DNA from: Odiellus spinosus | Taxonomy: Eukaryota; Arthropoda; Arachnida; Opiliones; Phalangiidae | Direction of reading: 5' to 3' | Assembly (NCBI GenBank): GCA_963920705.1 | Contig: OY987225.1 | Span: 11,922,829-11,986,828 of the forward strand | Length of the DNA stretch: 64,000 nucleotides | In this document: positions 37,301-49,300 of the stretch, piece by piece | How the letters are laid out: every line of letters begins with the position of its first letter | Position numbering within the stretch: the first letter of the stretch is position 1 | Notes under the pieces: generated by a model | Seen by the model: the letters and a program-made list of their open reading frames with translations, nothing else | What the model was told of the DNA's origin: nothing | The model's database searches: none | Position numbers and translations under genes: made by a program

Positions 37301-40300
37301 AAAAATTTCGTTACAGGAATGAACTACGTCATATATAAAAATAATTATACATATTTGGTATTTTTTATTTTGAAGAGTCTTCCGAACGCGTCAACCCAGA
37401 GGTACAAAGTTTTAATAATGCCGTTTCAATAGTGCAATAAAACTAAAAATATGATTCATAGGCATTAAATGAATATGTCACCCTGACTTTAAGAAAATGA
37501 CTTAAATGTTACATTGGTTATTTTAGCTAGAGAAAATGTGAAGTAGAAGACCGCCGTGTGATAGAGCGGAGGTAAAAAGATGGGTTACATCAAATGAATA
37601 AGCCACCGTTGAGTAAAGTCGGCTCTACACGATGCCTTTAGCGCGGGTTCGGCGCGGGTCGAATCGGGGATGGTAGTGTTCACACAATAAAAAGTAGGGC
37701 CGGCCGAAACCAGGCCTAGACAATCGAAAAGCGGTAGTGTCGGCCATCTTTCGGCCCGGCTCTCTTTCGATTTACGTGCGGAAAGAAATTAGATCGGTTT
37801 CGGTGCGCTTCAGCTTGGCCTACGTGTGGAAGCAAAACCGGGCTAGATTATTTAAAAATAATAAATACGTCATAATTGACATTCTATTTAATAATTGGAT
37901 AAGCCACGGAAACTTTACGATGCGTAATTAAAAATAATTACTAATGCAATTTAATTATTAAATATTGTAACACAGATCGGTAACTCAAACTGAAGAACAG
38001 CCAATTTGATTTAACGATGGTAAAGACAGAGAAAGAGACATTGACGAACTAAACAATAAACCGCGGGTAAAGGCGGGCACTTCTATTCGGTTTTAATCAG
38101 ACTAATAGACCTTAAATTGTATTTAAGAACAAAAAATATTAATCATATTTAATACTGAGAAGTGTTTGTAGTTCAAGCTCTTTTAAAGGGACAACCTTCA
38201 GTATCCGGACTCGTAAGATGGGATGTACATCAATGACTTGCGCGTGAATTGATACATCATGCCATTTTTACCCCAGTGTTTTCCCTTTTGGTCAACTATA
38301 AAGAAATACCGCTCTGTAATTTCCTCGAAATATTTTCAATTGCTTGCCCACGTCATTGAATTGTGCTAAAACATTTTGCCAAGCCAAAAATTCCAAAAAC
38401 CCAAACAATTTTCATATTTTCACTACAATACAGATCTACCAGCTTTCTTAGTAGATTTAGAAAAAGAAATAGAAACTTTTGGCTCCAATCAAGACGTAAT
38501 TATCGCGGGAGACCTAAACATTGATATCCTTGCCGCAAAGAATAACCTAGCAATCAACACCTACCTGGACATTTTAAGTACTTATTATTTTTCACCATGG
38601 ATTAAATACCCTACTCGTATGTTGTCTTGTCTAGATCACTTCATGGTTAAATCTAAATTCAATGTTGTGTTCAACTCCTTTATTCTGGAGACATCCATTA
38701 CTGACCACTCACCAATAATCCTTGAACTACAAACTCTAAAACCAAAAAAACCTATACAAGCAAATTCGTTCAATACTGTAAAAACGGACTATATAAAATT
38801 AGATCGACTTCTATCAATTGAAACCTGGCAGTGTGTCTACTCTAAACAAGATGTAAACAGTGCAGCTGATGAATTCATAAATACTTTTAACTTCTACTTA
38901 AATCTTGCAACAGTTACAAGATTAGATTTTACTAAATTCAAACCACTAAAGCCTTGGATAACACCTAGTTTACTTAAAAGTATTAAAACACGCGACAAGT
39001 TAAAACAAAGACTAAAAAAACAACCATCTAATGTTGATTTAAAAAACAAGTTTGTCTGTTATAGAAACAAACTAAATAATTTAATTAAAATCACTAAAAA
39101 TAAATATTATATGGATAAAATTATCATTGCTAAATCAGATAACTCTAAAATGTGGTCTACAATAAATAATATACTAAACCCAACAAAAAACAGTAAAAAA
39201 AATATTAAATCTATAAAATTAAATAATAAGTCCTATGATGTAGATAGTAACCCTAACATAATAGGAAATGAATTTAACAGATATTTCTCAAATGTGGGCC
39301 CGAACTTAGCAAATATAATCACCAAAAACAATAATATCGAAACCATAAAAAAACATTATCCTAGCCTTATCCTTGATCCAAGACACGACAAAACATTTTT
39401 CATGCATCCAATTTGTGCAAATGATGTTATCAAAAGTATAGCTGCAATAAGAAATTCAAATTCCCGAGGCGTGGATAAACTAAGTTCTAAAATTTTGAAG
39501 CAATTTAGTAATTATATCTCAGAACCAATCACTTACATTATAAATTTAAGTATTGAATCTGGTATTTTCCCTGATTCGTGTAAAATAGCCGTAATCACTC
39601 CAATATTTAAAAATGGAGACCCAACTATAGTATCTAATTACAGACCCATATCTATTCTTTCGTGCCTTTCAAAGATAATAGAAAAATGCGTAAAATATCA
39701 ATTAGAAAGCTATTTACAACATAATAATTTAATTTCCAACCATCAATACGGCTTTCGTAAAGGACATTCCACCGAAGACGCCCTTTACTCTTTTAATAAT
39801 TATTTAGTTAAAAACTTAGACCAAAGTAAAAAAGTACTAGCTATTTTCCTTGACTTAGCAAAGGCCTTTGATACTGTGAGCCATAGCATTCTCTCGGATA
39901 AACTTAATAACATTGGTATCAGAGGCCTGCCATTAAAATGGTTTAATAGTTATCTTAATGGACGTCGGGCAAAAGTTAAAATAGGAAATACCCTAAGTAA
40001 CGCTGTTCAACATAACTTTGGGGTTCCACAAGGATCAGTTTTAGGACCTACACTATTTCTAATTTACATAAATAACTTACTAAATAAAAATATAGCCGAC
40101 CATAACGTAGCATTTGCAGACGATACTGTATTAATATTTAGTGGTGAATCGTGGTCAGAGGTTTATAAAAAAGCATATAGTGGGCTCCAACGTGCTAAAA
40201 TTTGGCTGGATGTGAACTTGCTGAGTCTCAATGCGCAAAAAACCAACTATATAACCTTTTCTCTAACTAAGTCTAACAAAACTAATTTGGATAATCTAAA

Positions 40301-43300
40301 ACTACATAGAGAAAACTGCTCGTTGGCTAACAATACTATTTGTAATTGTACTCCTATTCAAAAAGTAGAAAGCACCAAATACCTGGGAATTACTATTGAT
40401 GAGCACTTGAAATGGGACCAACATACATCACACCTTGCCAAAAAATTACGCTTTGCCCTTTTCAATATAAGACAACTTAAAAAAATATTAAGTAAACCAC
40501 AAATGAGAATGATTTATTTCAGGTTAGCTCAATCATTAATAACCTACGGACTGATATGTTGGGGCACTTCCTATGATAATAACCTAAACATCATAAATCG
40601 AATACAAAATAGAATAGTAAAAATTTGTTTAAATAGACCATGGCGCTACCCAACTAATCTTATTTATCGTGAACTTGATGTTTTAAACCTAAAAAATTTA
40701 TTTCACAAAAGTGTTCTAATAAACTACTTTAAAAATTATATAATTCCACAGCGAACTGATGCTGAAATATGTAATCCCAAATATAAAACCCGTTTTCATT
40801 CAAATTTTAATATGGTAATCCCCAGAAGTATTAAGACTATAAACCAAAAAAATGCTTACGCATTGGGCCCAAAACTTTATAATAACCTTAATTTGAATTT
40901 AAAACAAATTGACAGATTACATATTTTTAATAGAGAATTAAATAATTACCTTAAAAATTTACAATAATTAAAATTCCCTGCACTTTGTAATACCTCCCCA
41001 TTATTAAATTGTATATTTGAAAAAGAAACAACACTGACTTGACAAAAAACCCCACCCAAACTCAAGCTACTGGCTTATATGGGTGGATATCTTGTAAAAT
41101 TGCTAAATAATTAACGGCCAGCCAGGGATACCTTGGTGTCATCTCCATTGGTGACGGATTTACAGTATTCGCTCTTAAAAGCGCTCCCTCAGTAAGGGGT
41201 TTCATAACGTCAGCCTTTCTTTCCCCCTTTATCTTTGCTGTTTCTATATTGGAACTTCTACAATAAATTGGATTTTTCTGGCTAAATAACTTTGGTGCTC
41301 TCTAGTCTCTATATCAAAACTGCAGTAAAAGTAAAACTACGTATTTTTCTTCCATTTTTTCGAAGCGTTCTCTGAGCTGTTCCGGCGCGCTTAAAATGAA
41401 AGTGGGCTACTTGTTTCCACACAGAGCCGAAAATGCGACCGAAACCGGACTCGGCCCACCTTTTCGCGTCGTGTGGGCAATTCCATTTTAACCCATTCCG
41501 AGAACGAGTTCGAAGCGGGCGAGGTTTGGAACCACCTGAAAAGTTTCAACTATTTCAAACTGTGAAAAAATCTATTTCAAGCTTTTATAATTGGGCTACC
41601 ACTTGTTCCCCAAAGGACTCTATATCCTATCAGTATCCTAACAATAGTGAACAAGATGTTTTTTGGGTCACGTTATAGTTTAGCGATAAGATGACTTGTT
41701 TACGCGGCCAAAGTTACAAGTTCAGGTATGGCTCTAACTTTATTATCCCTAACCCATGATTTTACGTCAATTCAACGGTGTAGTCCGTCATGGCACCAGA
41801 TAAAACAAGATACCAACGTCCAAGACCACCGTCGTCTTTAATACCATCCCAGAAATTACAACAATTGATTACGCTATTGCCATCAACCAAATCATCGGTA
41901 CGTCAAATACAATCCATTGTGGAAGAATATCCAAAGGAATAGCTTTGGCCTACCTAAAAAATCTTGAAATGGACGAAGAACTGGCGGAAACCGGTTTTGA
42001 GGTAAACAACATGCTAGTTAACGTTGAAAGATTTACCGATTCCTCCGAGAAGCATATTATATTCAATATTATGTATGAAGTCTCAAATGAATTTCTAAAA
42101 ACACTCATAAGTAAATTTGCAAAAATTACATCTGAAATTACTGAAATATACGTTTGCCCTACAGCAGAACAAAAATAACTATTATGAGGTCCAATTTTTA
42201 AATTTAAAAGACAAGTGTTACAAGAAAAACAAATCCCAGAAAGAATAAAGCAACGTCATTTTCGAAAAAGCAGGCTCAAAATACTGGGAATTTCGCGAAA
42301 AACGGGGTCACAATGTTGAAAACGGTTACAAAAAGAAAACCCAAGATATGGAAATTGACACAAATAATGGATTACAAGATAGGCCTAATACAGAAATATA
42401 TCTCGATAAAGAGCCTGAAAGTCAACATCGTATTAATGCGCATAACACTAACCCAGTTAACAACACATCACTAGAAAAACACAAAAGTAGTCTTACAGAA
42501 GAGTCGTATGTTTCTACGCCAGAAAACAATATCAATGGAAATCCTCCTCTTAATTGGGCGATTAGCCCATCCCCCAACTGAAGGCATGGAAAAACATCTC
42601 TAAGAAGTCAGCCCTCAACACATATCCCACCATAAACGCATTCTATCACCGTTAAAAAATTCACAAGAAGCGATAAATCTTGATAACCAACAAGTTGGAA
42701 ACCAAAATTTAACCTCCCCGACGCCGACGTTAAGGTAACCTAACCCTACCTAAAATAAAAGATGAAAATAAATGTAGAGTATTGGAAGAGTAGAAGAAAC
42801 AGCGTGCATTTGATTCACACTTTCCTATCTCCTATTTAAGTTACGGGGTATAAGTATTTTCCCTTAACCTCAAGGATTAAGAGAATGAAAAGAATATCCT
42901 GCGTTACCCATAATTATATGCGGCACGTCGTAGATTTCTTAATAGATACACTAAATGACATGTCCTGCGTTACCCATAATAAAAAGCGGAGGTCGTAGAC
43001 TTCTTAATAGACACACCAAATGAAATGTTTATTTTCAAAGTAAATATGCAAGATACAAATTCTTGTAATATAAATTAACACTTGAGCATAGGCTGTACTA
43101 TGTGAATATCTCAGATGATCCACCAATCCCAGACTAAATCCTTCGTCTTTGATAAAGACGAAGGATTTAACAACACAATAAATACGAAGGATTTAGTCTG
43201 GGATGGCAAGGAAGACAAGGAATTAAAACGACGAAGATATGGTAGCAAGTTCCTCTTGGACAAACCAAGAAATATTGTAGACTGAATGTTCCATTTACAA

Positions 43301-46300
43301 CCCATTGTCGATAGATGATTGGCAATTACTTCCGGTACAGTTTTCGTCTGAAATTCTTGTTTTGACGTGCTAATAGAGTACCATTACTGATATTTTCATC
43401 ATATAAGTGATCCCAGTCATTGGAAAAATCCAAGGATTGAACTGGTATAGAGGTTATTTTCCAAACCGGCTGACAAGACGTTAGCTTCAACTCCTATGAT
43501 AAAAAAAATATCTTAAAGACTGAAAGTAGACTAATTTCCATACCGTTAGTACTTATAATTGAATAGCTCCTTTTATGTTTACAATTACGAGGCCGTATGA
43601 AGAACTGCCGAATTTTTACTGACTGTAGGTATCTCATATGTCGAGTCCGAAAACACTCACTGCTTGCATGTTTCAAATCTTCGTAGGCAGGCCGTCTCTA
43701 TCTGGTGATAAATAAAGCTGCTCTGTTGACTTCAAATGGTTATGACAATCTGCGCTGGTTGATTTTCTCCCTTAAGTCATTATAGCTCTCTTTCGTCTCG
43801 TCTCTTCTCCTGGGACCCTATTCTGTAATTTTAAAATTTCCTACCGAAAAGTTTACGCTCCCCGAAAAGTTAACGGATTCCGTTTAGCTCGTAACGGACG
43901 GCCGTAAACTTAAAAAAAATTATATTCTGTAATTTTCTCGTTATGAAACATTTAAAATTCCCGCTAAAAGATTCTTCCGAATATGACAGAGGGTGCTTGC
44001 GTCTGAAAAGTTATTACGGGCGAACCATTTTTTAGGCTTAGGTCCAACGTTAAAACCACAGTTATAATTTTGTAAAGAGTATGAGTAGAGATCGGGGTTT
44101 GGACAGAATAATCCACAAATATCAGTTAATAAGTTAATCATAAAAAAATAATCGGAAAATTATTCGCGGTTACATTGGATTTATCATAGACTTCCCGTGG
44201 ATAATTTCAAATTATGAAAAAAGACAAAATTATCAGAAATTTCTTATCCAAACCCCGATCTCTAAGTATGAGTATGGTTAAGAGATGTTTGAGGGTTTCT
44301 ACCGATCAACAAATTATAATGGTAGAGTTCCTAGACAAGCGCGGAACTTCAAAAGAGCGAAAATTACATTAACGATTTCCCTATCGCTTTAACTGAATAG
44401 TTGTGGAGGAGGAGCTAAAAAAATATGTTGATAAATTGAAATCGGTAAGTTTAAGTTCGATTTTAATTACAAATATTACAAATTCCAATTCCTTAGACAT
44501 ATCGTGAATGACCCTATGTTGTCTCGCTAACATTTCCGCTGATCATTTTCGGCAGCGAGAAGCTAGGAAGATGTATGAGAAGGAACGGCCACCTCACGTT
44601 ATAACTTGCGTCGTTTCAAAGTCAGCTTCTGCTTCCAATTCCCCCTTTGTTTCCCCCCTTGTCTGATACTGTATTTTCTAATGCGCATCCTTTTTCGCGC
44701 ATGCTACGTGGTAACACTCGTGATTCCTTGCTAGAGAAGGAGCGAGCTATGGATTTTCTCAGCAGGGGTGCCAATTTACAATAATTTTTCGATTCCACCA
44801 CAGCTTGCACCGCGTAAATATTTACCTTATCCGTTATCCTTACGAATAGTTTATTTATTGGGATATTGAGCGCCTCGCTTTACGCGCGCTGATCATCACG
44901 TTTGGTGACCATTCGCCCGCAGCTGGTTCACTATCTGTGGTTCACCTTAATTTGGCAGCGCGTATAAACCTACTCTTTCTTTTATTTCTAAGAATTGTTT
45001 ACTTAGAAATGTAAGGAGGGTTATTGATAGAGGGTCCCCAACTTCATGTTGTACGAAATTTGTCACCCGCGAATAAAAGGATGACCTTGTACCATTACAA
45101 TCCGTGAGAGAGCGGACTAAAACACTCCCCAAGCCCACTCTTCCAGAGAAATCCGAAATTATTCAGGTGCAGCTAAGGCGCCTAGGATATAGCCTGCTGT
45201 AATTTGATGCGAGATGATGTAGGTATGTCATGTGAGTGCGCACCAAAAAAGCGCAGTTAGCTTCTTTGGACACAGAAGCGAGAGAGAAAAATACGTCATG
45301 TTCAGACATTTCACGGACGGGTTGTGCTATACTAGTGGCCGTTCCTTCTCATACATCTTCCTAGCGAGAAGTACCTCGAATTGAAATTTTAGTCTTAGAA
45401 AAAATTTAGAAACTTTTATAACAACTCAATTTCAGTTTTTCCCGACTGAAAAGTAGTTAACGGCTGCCATCTATCGGCCGAAAAGTTAACGGATACCATT
45501 TCCGTAAAGTTTTCGCGGGAAAAGATACAGAATACGCTTTTCGAATAAAAGGATTTCGTCCACTGTAAAGTTTTCAAGAACCGTAAACTTAACGGTCAAA
45601 AAAGCTTACAGAATAGGGTCCCAGGTCTGCTAACGAAGTTCACTGTACACGGCTGTTTTTAGCTAGACCCTATACTTGTATAGGTTCTAGCTAGTGTTTT
45701 GAGTCGTGCTGGTAGTCTGAAGTCTGAAGTCTGAAGTCGGTGTCCCAGAAATGACGAAAAACGTCATCGTATCGAAAACAACTAGTCGCGAACGAGATAG
45801 TAAGGGAGCTTATGCTTGTTGAGTTCTAGTCTGTCAGTAATGAAAACTAGAAAACAATAAACAAGTCGTCGCGAACGAGATAGTAAGGGAGCTTATGCGT
45901 GTTGAGTGTTAGTCTGTCAGTAATGAAAACTCGAAAACAATAAACAAGTCGTCGCGAACGAGATAGTAAGGGGGCTTATGCGTGTTGAGTGTTAGTCTGT
46001 CAGTAATGAAAACTCGAAAACAATAAACAAGTCGTCGCGAACGAGATATTAAGGGGGCTTATGCGTGTTGAGTGTTAGTCTGTCAGTAATGAAAACTCGA
46101 AAACAATAAACAAGTCGTCGCGAACGAGATAGTAAGGGGGCTTATGCGTGTTGAGTGTTAGTCTGTCAGTAATGAAAACTCGAAAACAATAAACAAGTCG
46201 TCGCGAACGAGATAGTAAGGGGGCTTATGCGTGTTGAGTGTTAGTCTGTCAGTAATGAAAACTCGAAAACAATAAACAAGTCGTCGCGAAGGGAGCTTAT

Positions 46301-49300
46301 GCGTGTTGAGTTCTAGTCTGTCAGTAATAAAAAACATGTTTTGAAAAACATGTTTTGAAAAACATGTTTTGAAAAACATGTTTTGAAAAACATGTTTTGA
46401 AAAACATGTTTTGAAAAACATGTTTTGAAAAACATGTTTTGAAAAACATGTTTTGAAAAACATGATTTGAATGCAATGACTGCGGGGATATTCGTCTTTT
46501 TCAATATATCGCATAAAAACGATCACGGTCATATAGTCGGCTCGAGAAATTTCCGCAACTTCGTGTTTAAAGAAATCTCGAGACGCCATTCAAATTGTTT
46601 AAAGAGCGTTTATGCCTGCATAACACACCCCTGCTATAGAATCATTCCTTTCAGCCTCTTTTACAATGTCAGGGGTCTAGCTATTCCTATGGGCTTGACC
46701 ATCTTGTTGATTATGAAACTAATCGGAAATGTTTCTTACTTTTAGAGTGGAGAAAACTGAAGCCTATTTTTTTTTTTTCCAACATCAGATGTCCATTTTT
46801 TCTTCAAAATTGTTGTTTTTTAAACACGGGAAACCTACTGTACTTCTGTTTAAGGAGAGTTTTCACGGCCATCATTTTTCTTAAGAGGTTTAACATTTTG
46901 TATCAATCCACCTCAGCTATAAATCTTATGTCGTTTCTATCTTGGATGCCCGTGTAAACGGACCTATATTTAGATTCTTCAATCCACCCCAAGTTTGCAG
47001 CAAGCCTTAGCCTATACTGCCCGTTATACCTTTGCTTTTTGGACTAAATGATATATGGAAAACAGCTTAGCGCGTGTTGCCAACTCAAGCTGGTATTAAA
47101 CGGTCACATTTCATTAAATTTTTGGACAATTTCTTAAATATCTCCTAAACTATCTCGAATTTTAAATTGATTTTTTAGCTTCGTTATTAATTAGATTCAG
47201 TTTTTCAATATTATTATATTAAATTAAAATTTAAATGCATTATACACTTCAATTCACTAAAAGATATCGCGGCATAAGGCCAAAATAATTAGGGCATGGA
47301 AAAGTGGCATATATAGCTATCGCGAACCTTTATTCATCGAGCGAGTAACCGAGAAGAGTTGGGGAAAACCCCCCTTCTCAACGTCTAGACGTTTATCGTA
47401 ACCCTAGGCATTCGGTAACCACAAAGACCCGTAGTGAGAGGAGATGAGTGGAGTGGAAGATTGATGTGGATTATATTAGTTCGGTGGAATGGGATTCGGT
47501 CCTATGGGACAGCAGCACAAAGATTAACAAAATTTATTGGAAATTTATAAAACCTTTAATAAAATTAGCAAGACAAGAGTAAATAAATAAAGTGTTAGTG
47601 AAAAAATTGGGTTATAAAATTATAACACACAACACTAAATGGCTAATAATAACTTAAAATTTATTAACGAATGTAATCTAATAAAAAATACAAAATCCAT
47701 ATTAGCTTTTTGCCAGGAAACCTTTTTATCAAAAATATATTCCCAAATTTTTACTTTAGTTCAGGGGAGGTTTTACACTAGTTGTGTGTCTGTGTGAGTC
47801 ACTTCCTGTGTAACCGGATATCACAGTAAAAAGTCTACAGACGTAGTCATGCCAGCTTATCGTTCAATTCCTTTTAACGGGATTGCCTCCTTTAGGAGCG
47901 GCTGCCACATTTAGTTTCAGGTGTCGTGCAATTGTTTACTACAAGACGTTTCCAATTGCATATTATCGTCTTCCACCATCCACTTTACCTCGATACTAGA
48001 CAGTTGAAGGCGATTATAAGCAATGGGACGTGTCCCACTGTTATAATCACCTCCGACCATCCCCACACCAAGGTCCGATCACAACAGGCCATACTAGCGA
48101 GGCGTCCCACTCTAATATGGTCCACATCAACCTTCCACTCTCCAAACATCGCCCCACCTGGGTAAAGTAGCTTTGCGAAGTTCGCAATGCGAACCAAGCG
48201 CCTAGAGATCAAGAATCAACAAGACATTCGACTTAGGGGGTTTTCCTCCCATCTTCATGGCCGCATCGCTCAATCAATAAAGCTCGATTAATAAAGCCCT
48301 TCGAACGGTTTATATACTACCTTTCCAGAATGAATGCGAATGAGCCTTATGGTGTTATAGCGTTTTGGGAAATGAAACACAATATTAACTTATATTATAA
48401 TTAAAATAGCAACATGGTGAAACTTAATCTAATTAATAATATAGACGGAAAATCAATTTAAAATTCCAGATAGTTTAGAAGATATTTAAGAAATTGTCCA
48501 AAAATTTAAAGAAATTTGACAGTTTAATACCAACTTGAGTTGGCAGCACGCGCTAAGCTATTTTCCATATATATCATTTAGTCAAAAAAGCAAATTTATA
48601 ACGGGCAGTATAGGCTTAGGCTTGCTGCAAACTTGGGGTGGATTGAACGATCCGCAACATTTGGGCGCCGCCACCTGGGCGCCGGGACAATTGGGCGCCG
48701 GGACAATTGGGCGCCGAGACATTTGGGCGCCGAGACATTTTGGCGCCGAGACATTTGGGCGCCGAGACATTTGGGCGCCGAGACATTTGGGCGCCGAGAC
48801 ATTTGGGCGCCGAGACATTTGGGCGCCGAGACACTTGGGCGCCGAGACATTTGGGCGCCGAGACATTTGGGCGCCGAGACATTTGGGCACAATAGTCGGA
48901 AAAACGTGAACGACATTTGGGCACCCGATCGTATAGTATCCCTACCCGAGCGCTGAACGGCGCCCTCCCTACTCATGGTCAGGCTCCGCTGAGTGCCGCC
49001 TAATGCGCTTTACGCCAACCTAACCTAAAATATTGCAAGACAAATTTTGCGTTTCAGGCAAAATGGTTTATTAACAAGTTCGAAACCAAAATATTAAATC
49101 CCTGACGAAAACGTAATCTTACCAAACTTAACCTCACTGACTCAACTAAAGTCGGGGAGGTAAACATTATTGGGAGACATTGGGCCGACTCCCATTCGAA
49201 AGAAAAACCTGCTCAGTGGTTATAATATTTGCTTAGCCTAACCTACAATGTGGCTCAAATGTCCTGGCGCCTAAATGTCCTGGCGCCTAAATGTCCCGGC

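Noticed and set aside
41433..41678. Frame beginning [15 protein letters not shown] as a gene
   Set aside because: Lies in a GC-rich repeat flank with weak inverted similarity to 37.7 kb; no domain and no neighbouring exon.
45782..46325. Regularly spaced 83-bp units that could suggest a CRISPR-like array
   Set aside because: The whole unit repeats, without unique spacers, and the context is eukaryotic; it is satellite DNA.
46158..46589. Frame of repeated [13 protein letters not shown]
   Set aside because: Reading of the 14-bp ACATGTTTTG minisatellite.
48535..48976. Several overlapping long frames on both strands ([19 protein letters not shown] repeats)
   Set aside because: They are translations of the 16-bp array in all frames; the period is not a multiple of three and no start or splice context supports a protein.
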